A stretch of 64,000 bases of DNA from Globisporangium splendens (GCA_006386115.1 VFIW01000003.1:558001-622000), one strand, 5' to 3'. Shown: positions 20,523-33,843, counted from the first letter of the stretch. Notes: a model not told the origin generated them from the sequence alone. Translations and numbers: made by a program.

Positions 20523-23500
20523 TTACTTGAGGAACATCACGGCAAAAAGCTGTGAGTTGGCGTGCATGAAACCACCGAGAGAGCGAGAGCACGGAAGCTG
20601 GTTCAACACACACTTGGTCGAGGCTTGGTCTTCTTCAGATTGAGCACGACGCATGGTAGCCCGTACATGGGAACTGAAGGTCGTGTAGATCACACGGAGC
20701 GCCGGCAGTAACGGAGTCGGCACGCGCTGTCGAAACAGACAGTCATTGCGCACGGTCCACACAAAGTGAAGGACGATCGCACGCGTGATCTGCCATAGAT
20801 CCCCCAGCATGGCAATGTGTTCCTTCCACGCGTCGGTCGGCGTGGGTCGTCGTCCAAGTACGATGTCGATCCACTTTGGGGTGTAGGTGAAGAACGAACT
20901 CCAGTCACGGAACATCACTGGCCATAGCTCGGAGGGCAACACGCACTCGAAGAACAGATGCCGCTCCGTCTCCACTGTGGAGCACCCATCGCGGATGCAA
21001 TAGATGATCTGCGGGTGAGCCTCTCGCAAGAAGGTGAAGCGGGAGCGCACTGGCAACAGACGCACGGCCAGCCGATACTGGAGATCTTCATACACCGGTA
21101 GCAGTATCTTTCGCAGACGCTTGAATAAGCGTACAAACCTCTTGATGTCATCTGCTGTGGTGCGGTAGTGGTGTAGTTGGATGGGGTGCTGATTATTCGG
21201 AGTTGGAGGCTTCCAGACGATGGAGAGCAGCTGGGATCTGGGAATCGAGGGCGCAATGTGCACTCGTTCCCCCACCTTCACTCCAACGTACGGAGCCCGA
21301 GGGATCTCCGTGTTGTTGGCAGTGGAGACTAGTGAGTCGGTTTCACACAGTCCGAGCAGTCGCTGGAAGACTTGTGTGGCTTCGACATGCAGCGCGCGGA
21401 GCTACTTGTACTGCTGGTAAGCTGGTACGGCGGTGGATCGGTAGGCGATATGGGAGCGAGCAAACGCGTCCACGTCTGGCCATGTACCATCCGGACATAG
21501 GAAGCCGGAGAGACTTCTTATCTAGAAGGCGTTGGCGACGTGTTGGCGATAACTGCGCTGGGGCTCCGCAACCATGCAGAAACTACGACGCTGGACTTCC
21601 CAAGTGTCGGCTCGAGTTGCCTTGACGTACTGGAACTCGGACGCACCATGGAACCAGATCGGTTGCCTGAGCAGGTGTGCAAGGCGAGTGGGAGGATTGA
21701 GGTCGCGCCACGTGACTTCCCACTTGAGTGAGTGCCACAGACGCCACACAACTCGCCGCCACTGGGACAATACGCACCACTTGAGTAGTGCACCATGGCG
21801 CAGCGGACTGATCGTGGGGAAATCGAGTGGTTGCCATGGACCCCAATGAGGGAGAGCGAGTGACAGAAGTGACCGTCCGGGTGTGGTCCAGTTGCGTGTC
21901 GTTGAAGTCGAGGCAGCGACAAACTGGAGCAGCAGCTGGAGCTTCTGACGCTTGAGCGAGGCCGACTGCCACTTCTTGACGATGCGATCGGGGACTGGGA
22001 CGTGCACCATGTAGTGCCAGAGCCGAGAGAGAACCATGGTGAGCGCGACCAGTAGGCGACCTCTCAGAGTCCGTGCTCGACGGAACCAAAGCAGGAAGCC
22101 TTCATAAAAGCGCCGATCCAGGAACTCGATGATGGCATCGTCCGTTGTGTCTTGACCGAACAGGAGACCGAGAAACTTGACATTCTCGCCTCGCTGAAGT
22201 ACCTTGACGCTAGGGATGTCAGGGGCGTCACGCCTCCGATGCAGCGGCATCAAAATGCACTTGTTCAAGTTGAGCTTGGCGCCAGAGCCGTCGCAGTACT
22301 CCTGGACAAGATCGAGCTGGGCTTGGATACCTTGTACCGAGCCGGAGAGCAACGTCGAGCCATCTGCGAAGAACAGTCCGGGAACGGTGTGATCCTCGGC
22401 CAGGCAGATGCCATGTTCTTCGTGTTGGCGTAACAGGTTACCCAACGGCTCGATGACCACCAGAAAGAGCAGCGCCGAGAGCGGGTCACCCTGTTTGACA
22501 CCGCGCGTCGGACAGATAGCTGGCTGGATGTGACCGTTGATCAGGAGATGAGCCTGCAGACTGGTGCACAGCAACTTCACCCAGTCGGAGAAGGCTCCAC
22601 CACAGCCCATGCGATCGAGCACCTGGAACATATAGTCCCAATTGACGCGGTCGTACGCCTTCTCAAAGTCGAGAAACATGGCGTAGGCTTCTTCGTCCCG
22701 TGCAGTCACCAGATCTTGCACATCCGCCAGAAAGCGGACGTGGTGATGGATGGACCTACCCTTGGCGAACGCCTTCTGATCGGCGTGGATGAGTTTTGGT
22801 AGGAAGAGCTGCAGTCGATACGTCAGCGTCTTGGACAGAGCTTTGACGTCGACTCCCACGAGCGAGATCGGTCGGAAGTTTCCCGGATCGGCTCGGGAAC
22901 CCTTCTTGTGCAATAGACAGACCGCTGACTGACGCTGGGAGTAGAGGAGCTCACCTCTCACTAGCTGACAGTTGAACACGATGCTCAGGCATTCGCCAAA
23001 GACATCGGTTGCGACTTGGTAGAAGCCAGCAGTGAGTCCATCCATACCGGGAGCAGAGCTGGCTTTCATGTGCTTGAGCGCATCAGCCAGGTCGACTCCG
23101 GAGATCGGAGCGTTCAGGAGATCTTGCTCTTCCGTCGGGAGCCGCCTGTCGATCGTGTCCAGCAGCTTCCGACGGCTGCTGGAGTTGGTTGGCGGCGTAG
23201 GTCCGGCTGGGCTGTCTGGATCTCCCATGACCGGTCCCCAGTGAGCTCGGAAGACCGCTGAGATATCTTGGGAGTTGCACGAAACACGTCCATCCGATGT
23301 CTGGACTCCTTCGATGCTGACACGACGGAGCGATGTGTCGAGTGGTCGGAAGAAGTACTTGGAGGACGCCTCGGCATGTTGAGCTTGGAAATCGAAGGCA
23401 GCATCTCGGTTGTAGCAGCTCGATCGATTCACACAGTCTCGGTATGCTTCCAGAGCGGCATGGAATCCAGTCTGGGACACTGAGTGGCGATCTTCGCGGT

Positions 23501-24833
23501 AGCGGTTCGCGGCTTCGTCGAGCGTCCTGCGTGCAGCCTCGACTGCAGCTTCGTTCTGGGATCGGAGCTTGCGTTGGAGTGCCTGCAGCTGTCGACGGAT
23601 AGACTTCTTCCACTGCTCCCAGACCTTGCCTGGGTTGCTAGCGGCTTGGAGATCGCGCAGCACCTGCTGAGCCTCTCCCCGGACGGCTTCAACCACCTCC
23701 GGGTACTCGAGCAGGTATGCTGGAAACCTCCAATAACCGCGACCCTGCAGTTGGGACACGGAGCGGAGCGTAACTTGGTGCACCAAGTGATCTCCTGCAC
23801 CCTTGGGCTCGAAGTACTTGGCATCACCATACACTGCGTTGCTGAAGTCTTCGGACATCAGGATGTAGTCGAGTCGATTTTTGCGTGGCTGGGGACCTGT
23901 ATACACACGTTCGTCTGGATGGTGGATGCGCCAGGGATCCACCACTCCAAGCTGACCGAGCCATCCGAGGCATGCACTGCGTCCAGGACGAGCGCGGAGC
24001 GAGGGCTGAGACGAACCGACGCTTGGATCCAGAGGCGCGTTGAGGTCGCCGAGCACGACGTGGGCCGCGTTGTCTTCGAACATGTCAACGCGCAGGCGAT
24101 CGAAGAACACCCGCTTGTCGGAGTCGTCGACAGGCGAGTAGACATTGTGGATGTACACGGGGGCATCCCCAACTGACACCCGGATCACTAGACAGTGACC
24201 CGGGACAGTCAGATCGGGAAGCTCCACCGCGGTGTCGAAACCTGGGAAGTCCGAGCGGAGTACAGTGAGCACTCCACCAGACCGACCGGTGGTCTGGGTT
24301 GAGCTGTTGGCACCCGGATCGTTGACAAAGAGCTTGTGCTGAAACCGGGCGTCGTGGTGAACTTGAGTGTGTCGAGGTGGTGGGAATCACGTAGCTTGGT
24401 TTCTTGGACGCAGGAGACGCTGTGCCGCTGGAGAAGGTTTTCGATCAGCAGATGGCCGTTCTTCTTGATCCCGTTGGTGTTGACTGTCAGCAAGCTGACG
24501 CCTTGCCACGAGATCTCGACCGCGTCCACTGGTTGAGCCACTTTAGGAACTCAGACTGAGTGGACCAGCCACAAGTGTGAGCGGATCGTCCACCTTCCGC
24601 AGTTGGAGCACGCTTGCGTCGTCCGGATAAAAGCCGTCCCCGGTACGAAGGGCTTCGAGGTCGTCCAGCAAGGAGTCCTGCCACTGGATATCTTTCCACA
24701 GTTGGAAGCAGATCGCACCGAGCTTGGATCTCAACAATACCAAGAGCAAGTTGGGATGAACCAGGCGGCGGTTGTGCGCTGGGATCCATGCGACTGACAT
24801 ACTGTAATGGGCTAAGGCTGCCATTACATGCAA
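20523..24833 (-). mobile_element. Dead L1-like non-LTR retrotransposon (endonuclease, reverse transcriptase, zinc knuckle)
   Basis: Minus-strand second ORF begins at 24541 with an apurinic-type endonuclease N-terminus (NTNGIKK, CVQETKL), shifts frame near 24360, continues through GDLNAPLD and LDYIL, then the reverse transcriptase (FLDFEKAYDRVNWD, RGVKQGDPLSALLF) and a C-terminal Cys/His zf-RVT segment (CIRDGCSTVETERHLFFEC) to 20523. Defects seen: the frameshift, TAG stops at 21522..21524 and 21402..21404, and the catalytic FADD reads FADG because codon 22359..22361 is GGC. A frame at 24543..24833 upstream may be the end of the first ORF. The order EN-RT-zinc knuckle and the lack of RNase H fit the L1/Tx1 group. 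It inserted among the lyases and cannot move by itself. Confidence 0.9.
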
Positions 24834-24873
24834 GGTGGCTGTATTGGGCTGAGGCTGCCATTACATGCAAGGT
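24802..24873. repeat. Two-copy tandem repeat of about 38 bp
   Basis: A unit containing GGGCTRAGGCTGCCATTAC followed by ATGCAAGGTGGCT occurs twice in a row. A looser version of the same unit lies next to the other LTR near 41340-41390, so it may be the outer part of the LTR element. Confidence 0.7.
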
Positions 24874-24888
24874 GGCTCTTTGTGTGTG

Positions 24889-25484
24889 TGTGTCACACAC
24901 CACCTTGTGGAAGTGCATTGTGGGTGCGAAGATATTGGGTGAAGCACATGAAAGTGATCCCCACATGCACAGGTGACGTCATCGTCTGACGTTAGAGCAA
25001 TCTGTGTCTGAGTTGAGTGTTGGTCGCTCGCAATCATCGAGATTCGGTGTGATTACGCACAACAGTACTCAAGACATGTGAATGGGGTTCCTACTTGGGG
25101 AAACAACACTGGTGACGAGACGGATGTGTCTCTACCACCTGAAGTGATTGGCTCACGCCACTCACTTCGCAGGGAATCTTCGCGGTACTTCAAGTTCAAG
25201 TTTCTCGAAGATCCCGTAGGTTCAACCTCAGTGTACCCAAGGTTTTATATATCAGATTCATAGGTTTTATTTCTGTATGTTTAGGTATTAGTTATAAAAC
25301 CTGTAGGAGTCCTTGGGGTTTATTAGTAAGTAGCAACAGGAACCATAACCTTTTCAATTCAGTTGCAAATTTTACTCCAAGCCTTCGAGTCGTCCTACCT
25401 CCCTCCAAGTCGGGAGATTGCTTCCTCATCGCACAAGCGTGTGTGCCGTGTTTGAGGGACTGTTGTTGACAGCGCCCTCTTACA
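24889..25484 (+). mobile_element. Solo LTR, copy 1
   Basis: About 596 bp beginning TGTGTCACACACC and ending in CCCTCTTACA, matched along its length by 40736..41332 on the other strand at roughly 80 percent by eye. Shared landmarks are ACGTCATC, GGCGACGAGACC-like GACGAGACGGATGTGTCT, ATAAAACCTGTAGGA and CTCCAAGTCGGGAGATTGC. No gag or pol lies beside it, hence a solo LTR. No convincing target duplication was found, so the exact ends are approximate. Confidence 0.65.
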
Positions 25485-25559
25485 ATTGGCCGACCAGGCT
25501 GAGCGAGTAGCGTAGACACTAGATTGTCCACAGAAAAGAACTCTTTGGTGTTCTCTCCT

Positions 25560-25886
25560 CCCCGTAGACCATATCCTGGGCGACTGGAAACTTTACTGAA
25601 AGAGATGCCGATGTCCACATCCTCCATCAATGCCATGCCAGCAATTGCATGGACACAAAACCAATCTGACTTCATGAAATCTTCGCAATCATACTTGGAT
25701 TGGCTCGGATCGACTTGAAGCGGCATGCGAAGCCGTTGAGTTCGCTCTTAGCCGCTTTGACGTCGGCAAAGCATCAAGTACCCCAACTTCTTTGTACTTG
25801 CCGAGCGCTGTCTTGCTTCCTAACGACCTAGATCTGCGCTCAGGCTTGTCGCTCTCCGATCCTTTGCTGCCGATGTTGAAGGACAC
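25560..25886 (-). pseudogene. Possible MULE/FAR1 transposase relic (SWIM zinc finger)
   Basis: YDCEDFMKSDWFCVHAIAGM resembles the SWIM zinc finger C-x-n-C-x-H of MULE transposases, though the first cysteine pair is incomplete. Flanking frames on the same strand are broken. Low certainty. Confidence 0.35.
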
Positions 25887-28800
25887 GTCGCTCTCATCCG
25901 AGTCACCACTTGTACCTCAATTCCGCTTCACTCTCGTGACGAGTAAACGTATTGCGGGATGCGTTATCTAACGCGCAATGCATGTCTAAAACGCTGGGTC
26001 ATCCATTCCTGACGCCCAGAACTTTATCCGAGATACACGTGTAATTCAGCTAAAATGTCCGAACATTCTGGTATGTTCAGTTTGGTTCAAAAATATCCTT
26101 CACCTTCAATCTACAATTTAGAAACTTATGCAATTCAGTCATTGTTATCAGATGTGGTGTGAATCGGTAAAAAATCTTGTTTTCAAGTCACTTCCGACAA
26201 GTTCCTCATACAGTGTGAAGCACTTTCTGAGTCGCACAAGGTGCTTGGAATGTCTCACCCAGGCATCATTGCGTGTGGGTGATACTTCACATGCAGTAGA
26301 CAAGCCTGACTACGTTCACCCGCACGCACAGAGCTGCAGTGAAAGATCGTGCCATTTACGAAATGGTAGATGCATCGTTGTCTAGTCCGCATACCTGTCT
26401 TCAGCGGTATGTTCAGGCTCTTTTTGTTTTTCAATCCAAGCTCGTTGTTGAAGCATACGAAAATGCATTCTGGTGATGTAAGGATATCGACTCATACAGA
26501 TCTGAAAAGAACCCACAGACCCGAATCATATTCATATATCCGATACGTTCCGCACATGTATACCCACAATTCGTCTCCGAGCACTGTCCCCTTACTACTT
26601 GCAGATTCAGACGATCGTGAACTAATATGTGGAGGTTGTTTTGTGCATTCTCGTGTCAAAGATTTCACATCGAGGTTGGCAGTCGCCCCACAAATCGGCA
26701 GTGCAGCTAATCAGACAGCTCAACTCTCAGCAACCGTGCGAGAGACAGAACGCAGGGCAGTGCGCGTCGAAAGCAGAAATGGCAAGGTCTTGAGAGCAAT
26801 GCAAGGCACGGACAGCACCCTACATCTCACATCTCATTGCAATAAACTGATATCATCACAAAATCATTGCCAGGAGGTGGGAGCTCCGTATGGTGTTTCT
26901 TCAGGAACATTCTTGAAGGCACGCCCTGCACGCGCCACGTCCCATTTCGTCGGCAATGCAAATGGCGCTGATCTGGAGGACGAAGCGTTTGCGACGGAAG
27001 ACGATGCCGAAGTCGCAGATCTAAACAACAATACTGTCACATCGACCGTCGTTGCAGGAGGCATCAAGTCACCGCTCTCGATCGGGCTGAAATGAACAAC
27101 AAAAGCCAGTACCTCCGCTCATAGCGGAAGCGCGTGTCTTCTGCCTCTGTATCCTGAGTAGCGGATACGGCAACACAAATCAAATGGACACTCGAACTGT
27201 CTCGACGAGCCAAGAAATGTGCAACACGTGCAACGATTGTATTACCGGTAGTATTTTTACTTTTATTCCTGCAATGCACACGACGCAGCACTATTTTCTG
27301 TGTGTTTTTTGCCATGATGTTATTTGCTTTTACTAAAGTGTTCAGCAGCAGGATCAGCATTTTCAACAACAATGTGTTCCAAGACTATTTTATTCAACTA
27401 TTGCGATAGTTATCACAAGTGAGGTAGGCTGGGCATTCACACGCAGTAGAAAGAGGCATTAAATACAAGACCACATTAGTCGTTTTGAAGCGCGGTTAGC
27501 GAAGCTTAGCAGATTGGCTGGACCATCGCAACCAACCACTGAGATCGAGTGAACCAGACTTGGCCAACCACTGAAATTTTACGTGCCTCAGCAACATTTC
27601 GGTTTGCAGCGCTTGCGGGGGTGGGGCTGCCATGGAGGGTCCATCAACAATACAGAAAACGACAACGTGATTGTGCTTCAAGAAAGTATTGTAACAGCTG
27701 GCTGCATACATTCGTGAGAAACACCCGCTGCAAAGTGCCTGTTTGAGCGAAGGATGGGACCCAGAGAGACGCATGTCGATCCCACCAATTGCCATTTCGA
27801 TGGCAGGAACTGCCCAAACGCCCACTGAACATCTCGACGCCCGGTTCACGAGATTCAATAAACCCGCTGCATGAGTCACGCGTTTTACCGGAATTAAAAG
27901 GCATGCATGCCATACATGTTGCTAGTGCGTTCCACGGCACTAGGAGTGAGTCGCTTTACTAATAGTAGGCTTGCCGATGTCACAAAATAGCGCAATGACA
28001 GTGATCAATGAATGGTCAGTGCACGTGTACACGGAGAGAGACCCGTCGCGACAGGATCGGGGCAGCTGACTGCTGTAATTGAACTTGGTGTGCTTGCTGG
28101 GTTTGGGACAAGACAACGGAGATGGGGGAATCACGTTTTTGCCAGCACCAAGACCTCGACAAATCGTCGAACTGAAGAGTGCACCCACGTGCGCGCCGAC
28201 TATAACAACCTCGAAGTGGAGTGTCGGCAAGAAGGATAGACAACAATGTGGAGAGTTTTGTATGTGTACATGCTAGGTAGTGACATACAAAGCGTTGCTC
28301 AGACGTACAACAGTCGATTCGTTTTGACGAGTTTGAGTTCGCCTTCAGTTGAAAACCAAAAATGAATGCATGGATAGATTTAGTGTGCAAGTCGATGTTT
28401 TCATGCATAATCTGGCATTATTGAATGCGCTTTTGTCTTAGTCTGATCGCCAGTGCATGCGTTATTCAGCACAATTACTTCTTCAGAACATGACTATGCG
28501 GCCAGGATTTCTTGCGTGGAATAATCAACACGAAAGTGAGACCGCCGCGCTGAAGCGCAATATCATCACACCGCATGCAGGAAAAAATGGCAATTCATTC
28601 TCGTCACATTCCGGAACTGGACTGATTCACATGGAAGCAACATTAACGTGAGCCACTACGCTCTGTGATGATATATGCAAAGTTTCAGGTGCGTAGCACA
28701 CATATTTATCTCGCAATTGCCTTCACCCTGAGAGCGCCTCGGAGGCTATGCTGCCATATTTCCGCAAGTGGCCGCGTCGTGCAAGCAATTTTTGCGCCTG

Positions 28801-29687
28801 TTTATGAATTCTAGTATAAGGTAATGCTTGAAGACCATTGTGTGGACCACGTACGGCTTGCAGAAGAGACGCTGCATGCTTTCCCAGTGCAGGGAACTAC
28901 TGTGCGAACTTTGCAGACGAGACACCTTTGTTGTTTTTGTGTACATTTGGGTTGTGGGGTGATGATGCACCACTGGTGGAAACCAAAAAGTGCTTCGGAG
29001 TCGCGACCACCTTGCTCGGAGCTCCATTTTCCGGCAACTCTGACTAAAAATGGATTAAAGACTGTGTGAAAGAGTCGGTAGAAGTCGCCATTAGAGATGC
29101 AGAACTATACATTGGTGTGCTCCATCGCAATGCTTTGAATTTACCGAAATAAGTCATTTTGTCATTTACCATACAAATCGGGCTACTTCCGCATCCTTCT
29201 TGCAGCCAAGAGTAGGTTTAAAAGCACCCTGGCGATACCAAGCACGGGGATCTGACTCGCCCAAATTCGTTGCAAATAACAGGGAAGTGCAAAAAAGTGT
29301 CCATCGTTGAAGCTGATGAAAAACCATCTGTCAGGAAAATGACCTCCTCAATAAGTCCAATGCACCGTCTCCATCACGTTTTTGAGCGCGTTGACTGAAT
29401 ACACTCCTTGCTGTCCGACAGATGGTTTCTGCAAATGTTTAGAATCTGTATAGTATGTACTACAATGGCCCACAGTGTCTGCTGCTGATATGTCTTCACT
29501 TCAAGATTTACAGCAGCACGTGTCTCTTCAAATCGTGGTTGGCAATGCTCTGCGTTTGTCGATGGGACAACATTTCAGTAGCATCGGTCTCTCGAACAGA
29601 CTTTCAGACACATGAACTCACTCCCGATTTTGCTTCCAGCTACACAAGACCCCTCCACCGAAAAAGATACAAAGAACGTATCAACCG
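25887..29687. other. Gene-poor spacer of 3.8 kb
   Basis: Frames at 26370..27095 (+), 27496..27879 (-) and 28016..28408 (-) show no domain, no signal peptide and ordinary random composition. I see no RNA gene or clear transposon. The last 100 bases are the presumed promoter and leader of the lyase at 29688. Confidence 0.45.
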
Positions 29688-30923
29688 ATGGTCTCCATTC
29701 CGCGTATGACCTCGCTCCTGGCGTTTCTCGCCGTGCTCTCGGTCGAGTGCGTCAACCTCGCGTCCGCCGTCGCCATCGGGAGTGCTCCAGGCATGGCTGC
29801 TGGCACCACTGGTGGTGGCAACGTTGCACCAGTGTACCCCAAGACCATCGCCGAGCTCAAGACGTACTTGAGCGACTCGCAGCCTCGCGTCATCTACTTG
29901 GACAAGACGTTCGACTACCGCGGCACGGAAGGCAAGAAGACCGAGACCGGGTGCCGCCCACTCAACAACCGACAATGTATCGCCAAGAATAATGGTCACC
30001 AAGGTCAGGATGTGATTCTGAACCCTGGCGACACGACCATGACAAAGACTGGTGGCTGCGAAGACGGCACGAAGGTCACGATCACGTACGACCTTGCTCC
30101 CAAGAGTCCACTCACCGTTGAATCCAACAAGACGCTTCGCGGCATTGGCCAGAGCGGTTCAATCTTTGGCAAGGGTCTCTGGATCAAGGGTGATAACGTG
30201 ATCATCCAGAACGTCCAAATCGGGGAGCTGAACCCGCACTTGGTGTGGGGTGGCGATGCGATCTACATCCAGGGCAAGAACGTCGGCTCGGGCACTGTCC
30301 CGATGGAAAAAGTGTGGATCGACCACGTCCGCATCGCCAATGTCGGCCGTCAGATGTTCGTTAGCGGGTTCTCGGGCGTCAAGAGTCTCACGATCAGTAA
30401 CTCGGAATTCGATGGGCGTACCAAGTACTCGGCGTCGTGCGATGGTCGCCACTATTGGGCCTTCATCATGGACGGTGAAGAGACCCGCATTAGTTTCATC
30501 AACAACTACATCCACAGCACTTCGGGTCGTGGTCCAAAGGTCACGAGCGCGAAAGCCAAGGTGTTTGTACACGCTGTGAACAACTACTGGGCGGACAACT
30601 CGGGCCACTCGTTCGACGTTGGCACGAACGGCAACGTTCTCCTCGAGGGCAACTACTTTGAGTCGACGTCCAACCCAAACGTGAAGGAGTCGACGGGTGG
30701 CATCATAGTGCCGAGCAGCAGCAACCAGGCTCTGTGCCAGTCCAACCTGGGTCGCAAGTGTGTAGAGAACTACCTGACGTCCAGTGGCGCGTTGGTGGGC
30801 CGCAAGGACGCAGAGGTGTTGTCGGGCATCAAGGCTTTTTCGCAGATCAAGTCGTACGTGCCAAAGGCGGCTCAAAAGCTGCCAAAGCGATCGACGAACT
30901 TTGGTGTCGGCACCCTTGCCTAG
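29688..30923 (+). CDS. Secreted pectin lyase, PL1 family (copy A)
   Basis: Single-exon gene, 411 residues, ATG at 29688. Signal peptide [20 protein letters not shown] precedes [39 protein letters not shown] and GRGPK (the SPK serine replaced by Gly but the Arg kept) are present, so it should be a working lyase of esterified pectin. It faces copy B tail to tail, about 540 bp away. Everything from 30434 onward lies in the left arm of the large inverted repeat, and its coding part is nearly identical to copy A'' at 43830..45065. Confidence 0.94.
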   Translation: MVSIPRMTSLLAFLAVLSVECVNLASAVAIGSAPGMAAGTTGGGNVAPVYPKTIAELKTYLSDSQPRVIYLDKTFDYRGTEGKKTETGCRPLNNRQCIAKNNGHQGQDVILNPGDTTMTKTGGCEDGTKVTITYDLAPKSPLTVESNKTLRGIGQSGSIFGKGLWIKGDNVIIQNVQIGELNPHLVWGGDAIYIQGKNVGSGTVPMEKVWIDHVRIANVGRQMFVSGFSGVKSLTISNSEFDGRTKYSASCDGRHYWAFIMDGEETRISFINNYIHSTSGRGPKVTSAKAKVFVHAVNNYWADNSGHSFDVGTNGNVLLEGNYFESTSNPNVKESTGGIIVPSSSNQALCQSNLGRKCVENYLTSSGALVGRKDAEVLSGIKAFSQIKSYVPKAAQKLPKRSTNFGVGTLA

Positions 30924-32784
30924 GTGGTTTGCTTTTGTTTTGTTGCCCCAATGCGTTTACATCTACACGTAAAAGAAAGTTCACATGCACGACCATTTCT
31001 TTGCTAGCGATGAATTCTAGTGAGGGTTTTGGCATAGTTGACAACAATGAGTCTTCGGTTCTATGCCAAGTCAGTCTTTTTCTTTCTCACTCAATGCAGT
31101 TGTCCTTTCGAGAAAGAGCATTTCCCTTACGTCGCGACTTGAAGAGCCACGAGAGCACATGGTAACTTCTTGAAAGAACAAATGTAGTGTGGCCCGAGCT
31201 TAGCCAACCAGCATGCTACAATGTGCTGTCAAATGGAGGCGCGCTCACTGAAACGAGGTGAATGTCAGTCCACAGTTAAAATCGTGGCGTCATACATTCG
31301 GATATCTGATAGTGAAACGAGATGAATCTGCCTTTGACCAGTCTGAGAGAAAAGTCTGTCGACTTGGTGTTCCATATCGCCCGCACAAACACATCCCGAA
31401 GCATCTGTTATTATGTTCGATTCACTGACGTTGTGCGGTTCAGGTTCACTATTAGCCCACTGCTTTATGGAAGTGCACCGACGCCAAAGTTGCCGGTGGC
31501 GAGCGCCAACTTGTCCGCTGCAGCGGCAGTCACCCCGCTGATCTGCTTCACACCCTTGACTTGGCTCGTCACACTGCTCTCACCGCGGCCCTGGAGTGCT
31601 CCACTCTTTACCAGAACGTTCAACGCGCATTTGCGGCCTAGCGCGGCTTGGCATTGCGCCTGGTTTGCGGCCGTGGGCACAAAGATCGAACCGTGCGTGC
31701 TATCGGTGTTTGGAATCTTCACGCTGTCGAAGTAGTTGCCTTCGACAAGCGCAACCGTCTTATCGCCGATATCGAACGCGTGGCCGGTGTTTGAAAACCA
31801 GTAGTTGTTCACGGCATGGAGCAAAGCAGGGTTGGTGCCATCACCGAGCTTGGGCGACCGACCCGATGTATCGTGGATGAAGTTGTTGATCATGGTAATA
31901 CGAGTGTTCTGACCGCCGAGGATGAAACCCCAGTAATGGTGGCCATCGCAAGAAGTAGAGTACTTGGTCCTGCCATCAAAATCAGAGTTACTGATCGTCA
32001 AGCTTTTCACGCCCGCGAAGTGGGTAACGACCATTTGCCGGCCGATATTAGACACCTTGATGTGGTCGAGCCACACGCGTTCAACCGGTTGGTTGTTCAC
32101 ACCGGATATGTCGATCGCATCGCCGCCCCACACCAAGTGAGGGTTGAGCTCCGTGATATGAACGTTCTGGACGATGACGTTACTCCCATCGATAGCAATC
32201 CCCTTTCCGATGAGCACCCCCTTGGTACCGACACCACGCAGCGTCTTGTTGCTCTTGATGACGAGCGCCGTCTTGGCCGCGAGGTCGTACGTGATAGTTT
32301 GTTTGACGCCATCATTGCACCCGCCAGTCTTGGTCATCGCCGAATCGCCGGGGAACAGGATCACGTCTTGGCCCAAGAAGCCATTTTTCTTGGCGATGCA
32401 GTCTCGGTTGTTCTTTGGTCGACACCCAATCTCCGTCTTCGTACCTTCCGTCTTGCGGAAGTCAAACGTGCGGTCGAGCATGATCACACGCGCTTGGGAG
32501 TCACTCAGATACGACTTGAGCTCTGCGATGGTCTTCGGGTACACCGCAGCAGCATTGCCTCCACCGGTCGTGCCAGCAGCCCAGCCTGGGGCCGAGCCAG
32601 TCTGGAGTGCCGAGCTGGCGTGCACGAGCAGGACAGCGACAATGGAGAAAATAAGCTTCATTGCTGGGAGGCGTTGGTTCTTGGAACGGAGTCCGGAGAG
32701 GGTCTTGGTCTCGGTAATGGTCTTGCCGACAATTGAGGAATGATGAGAGATTTTGATTTCGTTTTGAGGAGGTCAACTGGAGCA
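30434..32784. repeat. Left arm of 2,351-bp inverted repeat
   Basis: Base n in this arm pairs with base 68677-n in the right arm, with no indel along the whole length as judged by matching gene ends and open frames. The only difference I found is 32715 versus 35962. It carries the 3' half of lyase A and all of lyase B. Confidence 0.92.
31465..32661 (-). CDS. Secreted pectin lyase, PL1 family (copy B)
   Basis: Single-exon gene of 398 residues with signal peptide [16 protein letters not shown]. Marks by residue: WGGDA 178-182, WLDH 197-200, CDG 238-240 (followed by HHYW rather than RHYW), GRSPK 267-271 with candidate catalytic Arg268, NNYW 285-288. Convergent with copy A. The protein is identical to that of copy B' in the other arm. 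Compared with the PL1-a/b pair it has TGSAPGW at the mature N-terminus and lacks the STTTG insertion near the C-terminus. Confidence 0.94.
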   Translation of the reverse strand: MKLIFSIVAVLLVHASSALQTGSAPGWAAGTTGGGNAAAVYPKTIAELKSYLSDSQARVIMLDRTFDFRKTEGTKTEIGCRPKNNRDCIAKKNGFLGQDVILFPGDSAMTKTGGCNDGVKQTITYDLAAKTALVIKSNKTLRGVGTKGVLIGKGIAIDGSNVIVQNVHITELNPHLVWGGDAIDISGVNNQPVERVWLDHIKVSNIGRQMVVTHFAGVKSLTISNSDFDGRTKYSTSCDGHHYWGFILGGQNTRITMINNFIHDTSGRSPKLGDGTNPALLHAVNNYWFSNTGHAFDIGDKTVALVEGNYFDSVKIPNTDSTHGSIFVPTAANQAQCQAALGRKCALNVLVKSGALQGRGESSVTSQVKGVKQISGVTAAAADKLALATGNFGVGALP

Positions 32785-33260
32785 CTTACCTTTTACAAGG
32801 AGCACAAACCTCTTCCAGATGTCGACATACCTACGATGAGTGCTCAACTTCAATGTGGGGCAAAATTTGCTTCCGTGGAGACAGCTGGTACATGGACAAC
32901 TGCTGTACCGGCAAGCATCATCTCCAGAGAACCAGCATCCGGGTTGGTTTATCTGCATGTGGTTGTGACGAGGCTTTGCATCTGTCTACTTCAATACTGG
33001 TCTACGTTTTGCGGTTTACAGACACGCCTGTAAACAAGCAAGTCAGATGTGCGTGGTGGTGGGAACGACTGCTTCCTCTCCTCACTTTCACACGACCATC
33101 CTGATTTGGGACAAAGACAACCATGAGTTGTCAGTAATTCAAGTTTATTCGACTTATTGTGCCCCCTCGATCACCAAGTCGAGGGCGTGTGTATGTGAGG
33201 GAGGAAATCGACCACGATTTCCGATGAGCTGGCGTAGTTGTTGATTCTTGGCTGTAGCTT
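32785..33260. other. Start of inverted-repeat spacer
   Basis: First part of the 3,108-bp unique spacer (32785..35892) between the repeat arms. No gene seen. Confidence 0.5.
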
Positions 33261-33606
33261 GTGTCTGTGCGTCTACTGGAGCGAATGTCACCCTCAGACT
33301 TTTGACACGTGACATAATTGGAATGTCTAATCGTCAAACAAAGCAATTCCAATCCACCTCAAAAATTTCATACTCAAGTTTGTTATTGACAATCGGAAGG
33401 TGGGAGTTTATTTTTCGCTTGACCCTTGGATCTCGTTTGTGTCTATGCGTTTATTAGAGCGGATAGCATTCTCAGACTTTTGAACGCAATTCATTTGACA
33501 GGATCGAAATGTTTCCACGTCGCCAAATACAATAAGACTGCTCTATAAGTTTGCTTTCTTGGTAGTCGGAAGATGAGCATTTATTTCGCTTACGCTTTGA
33601 ATCTCT
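33261..33606. repeat. Diverged two-copy tandem repeat, period about 178 bp
   Basis: Unit 33261..33438 and unit 33439..33606 share, in order, GTGTCTRTGCGTYTA, CTCAGACTTTTGA, AAGTTTGYTWT, AATCGGAAG/AGTCGGAAG, TTATTT.TCGCTT and ending ATCTC. They differ by many substitutions and a short indel, so the duplication is old. Confidence 0.65.
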
Positions 33607-33843
33607 TCATATTCTTGACAGCAGCACAACTCAGCTCTCTGTAATTAATACAGCAGCAGCAGTTGGGCTTGCACACAGACTCCACATTTAGATCGTTATT
33701 TTAGCCAACAGTTTCATCCCAACTCTGACTCGAACTCCTCCTTACATGACAGTAGGTATAACCTCGGCATCTAACCGCATATTCCTTCCTGATTTACTCG
33801 GAGCTTTGACTTCATACACGCACCGACAAATAGAGCTCTCTAA

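Noticed and set aside
26370..27095. Possible RxLR-type secreted effector
   Set aside because: No N-terminal signal peptide and no RxLR or EER motif in a proper position.
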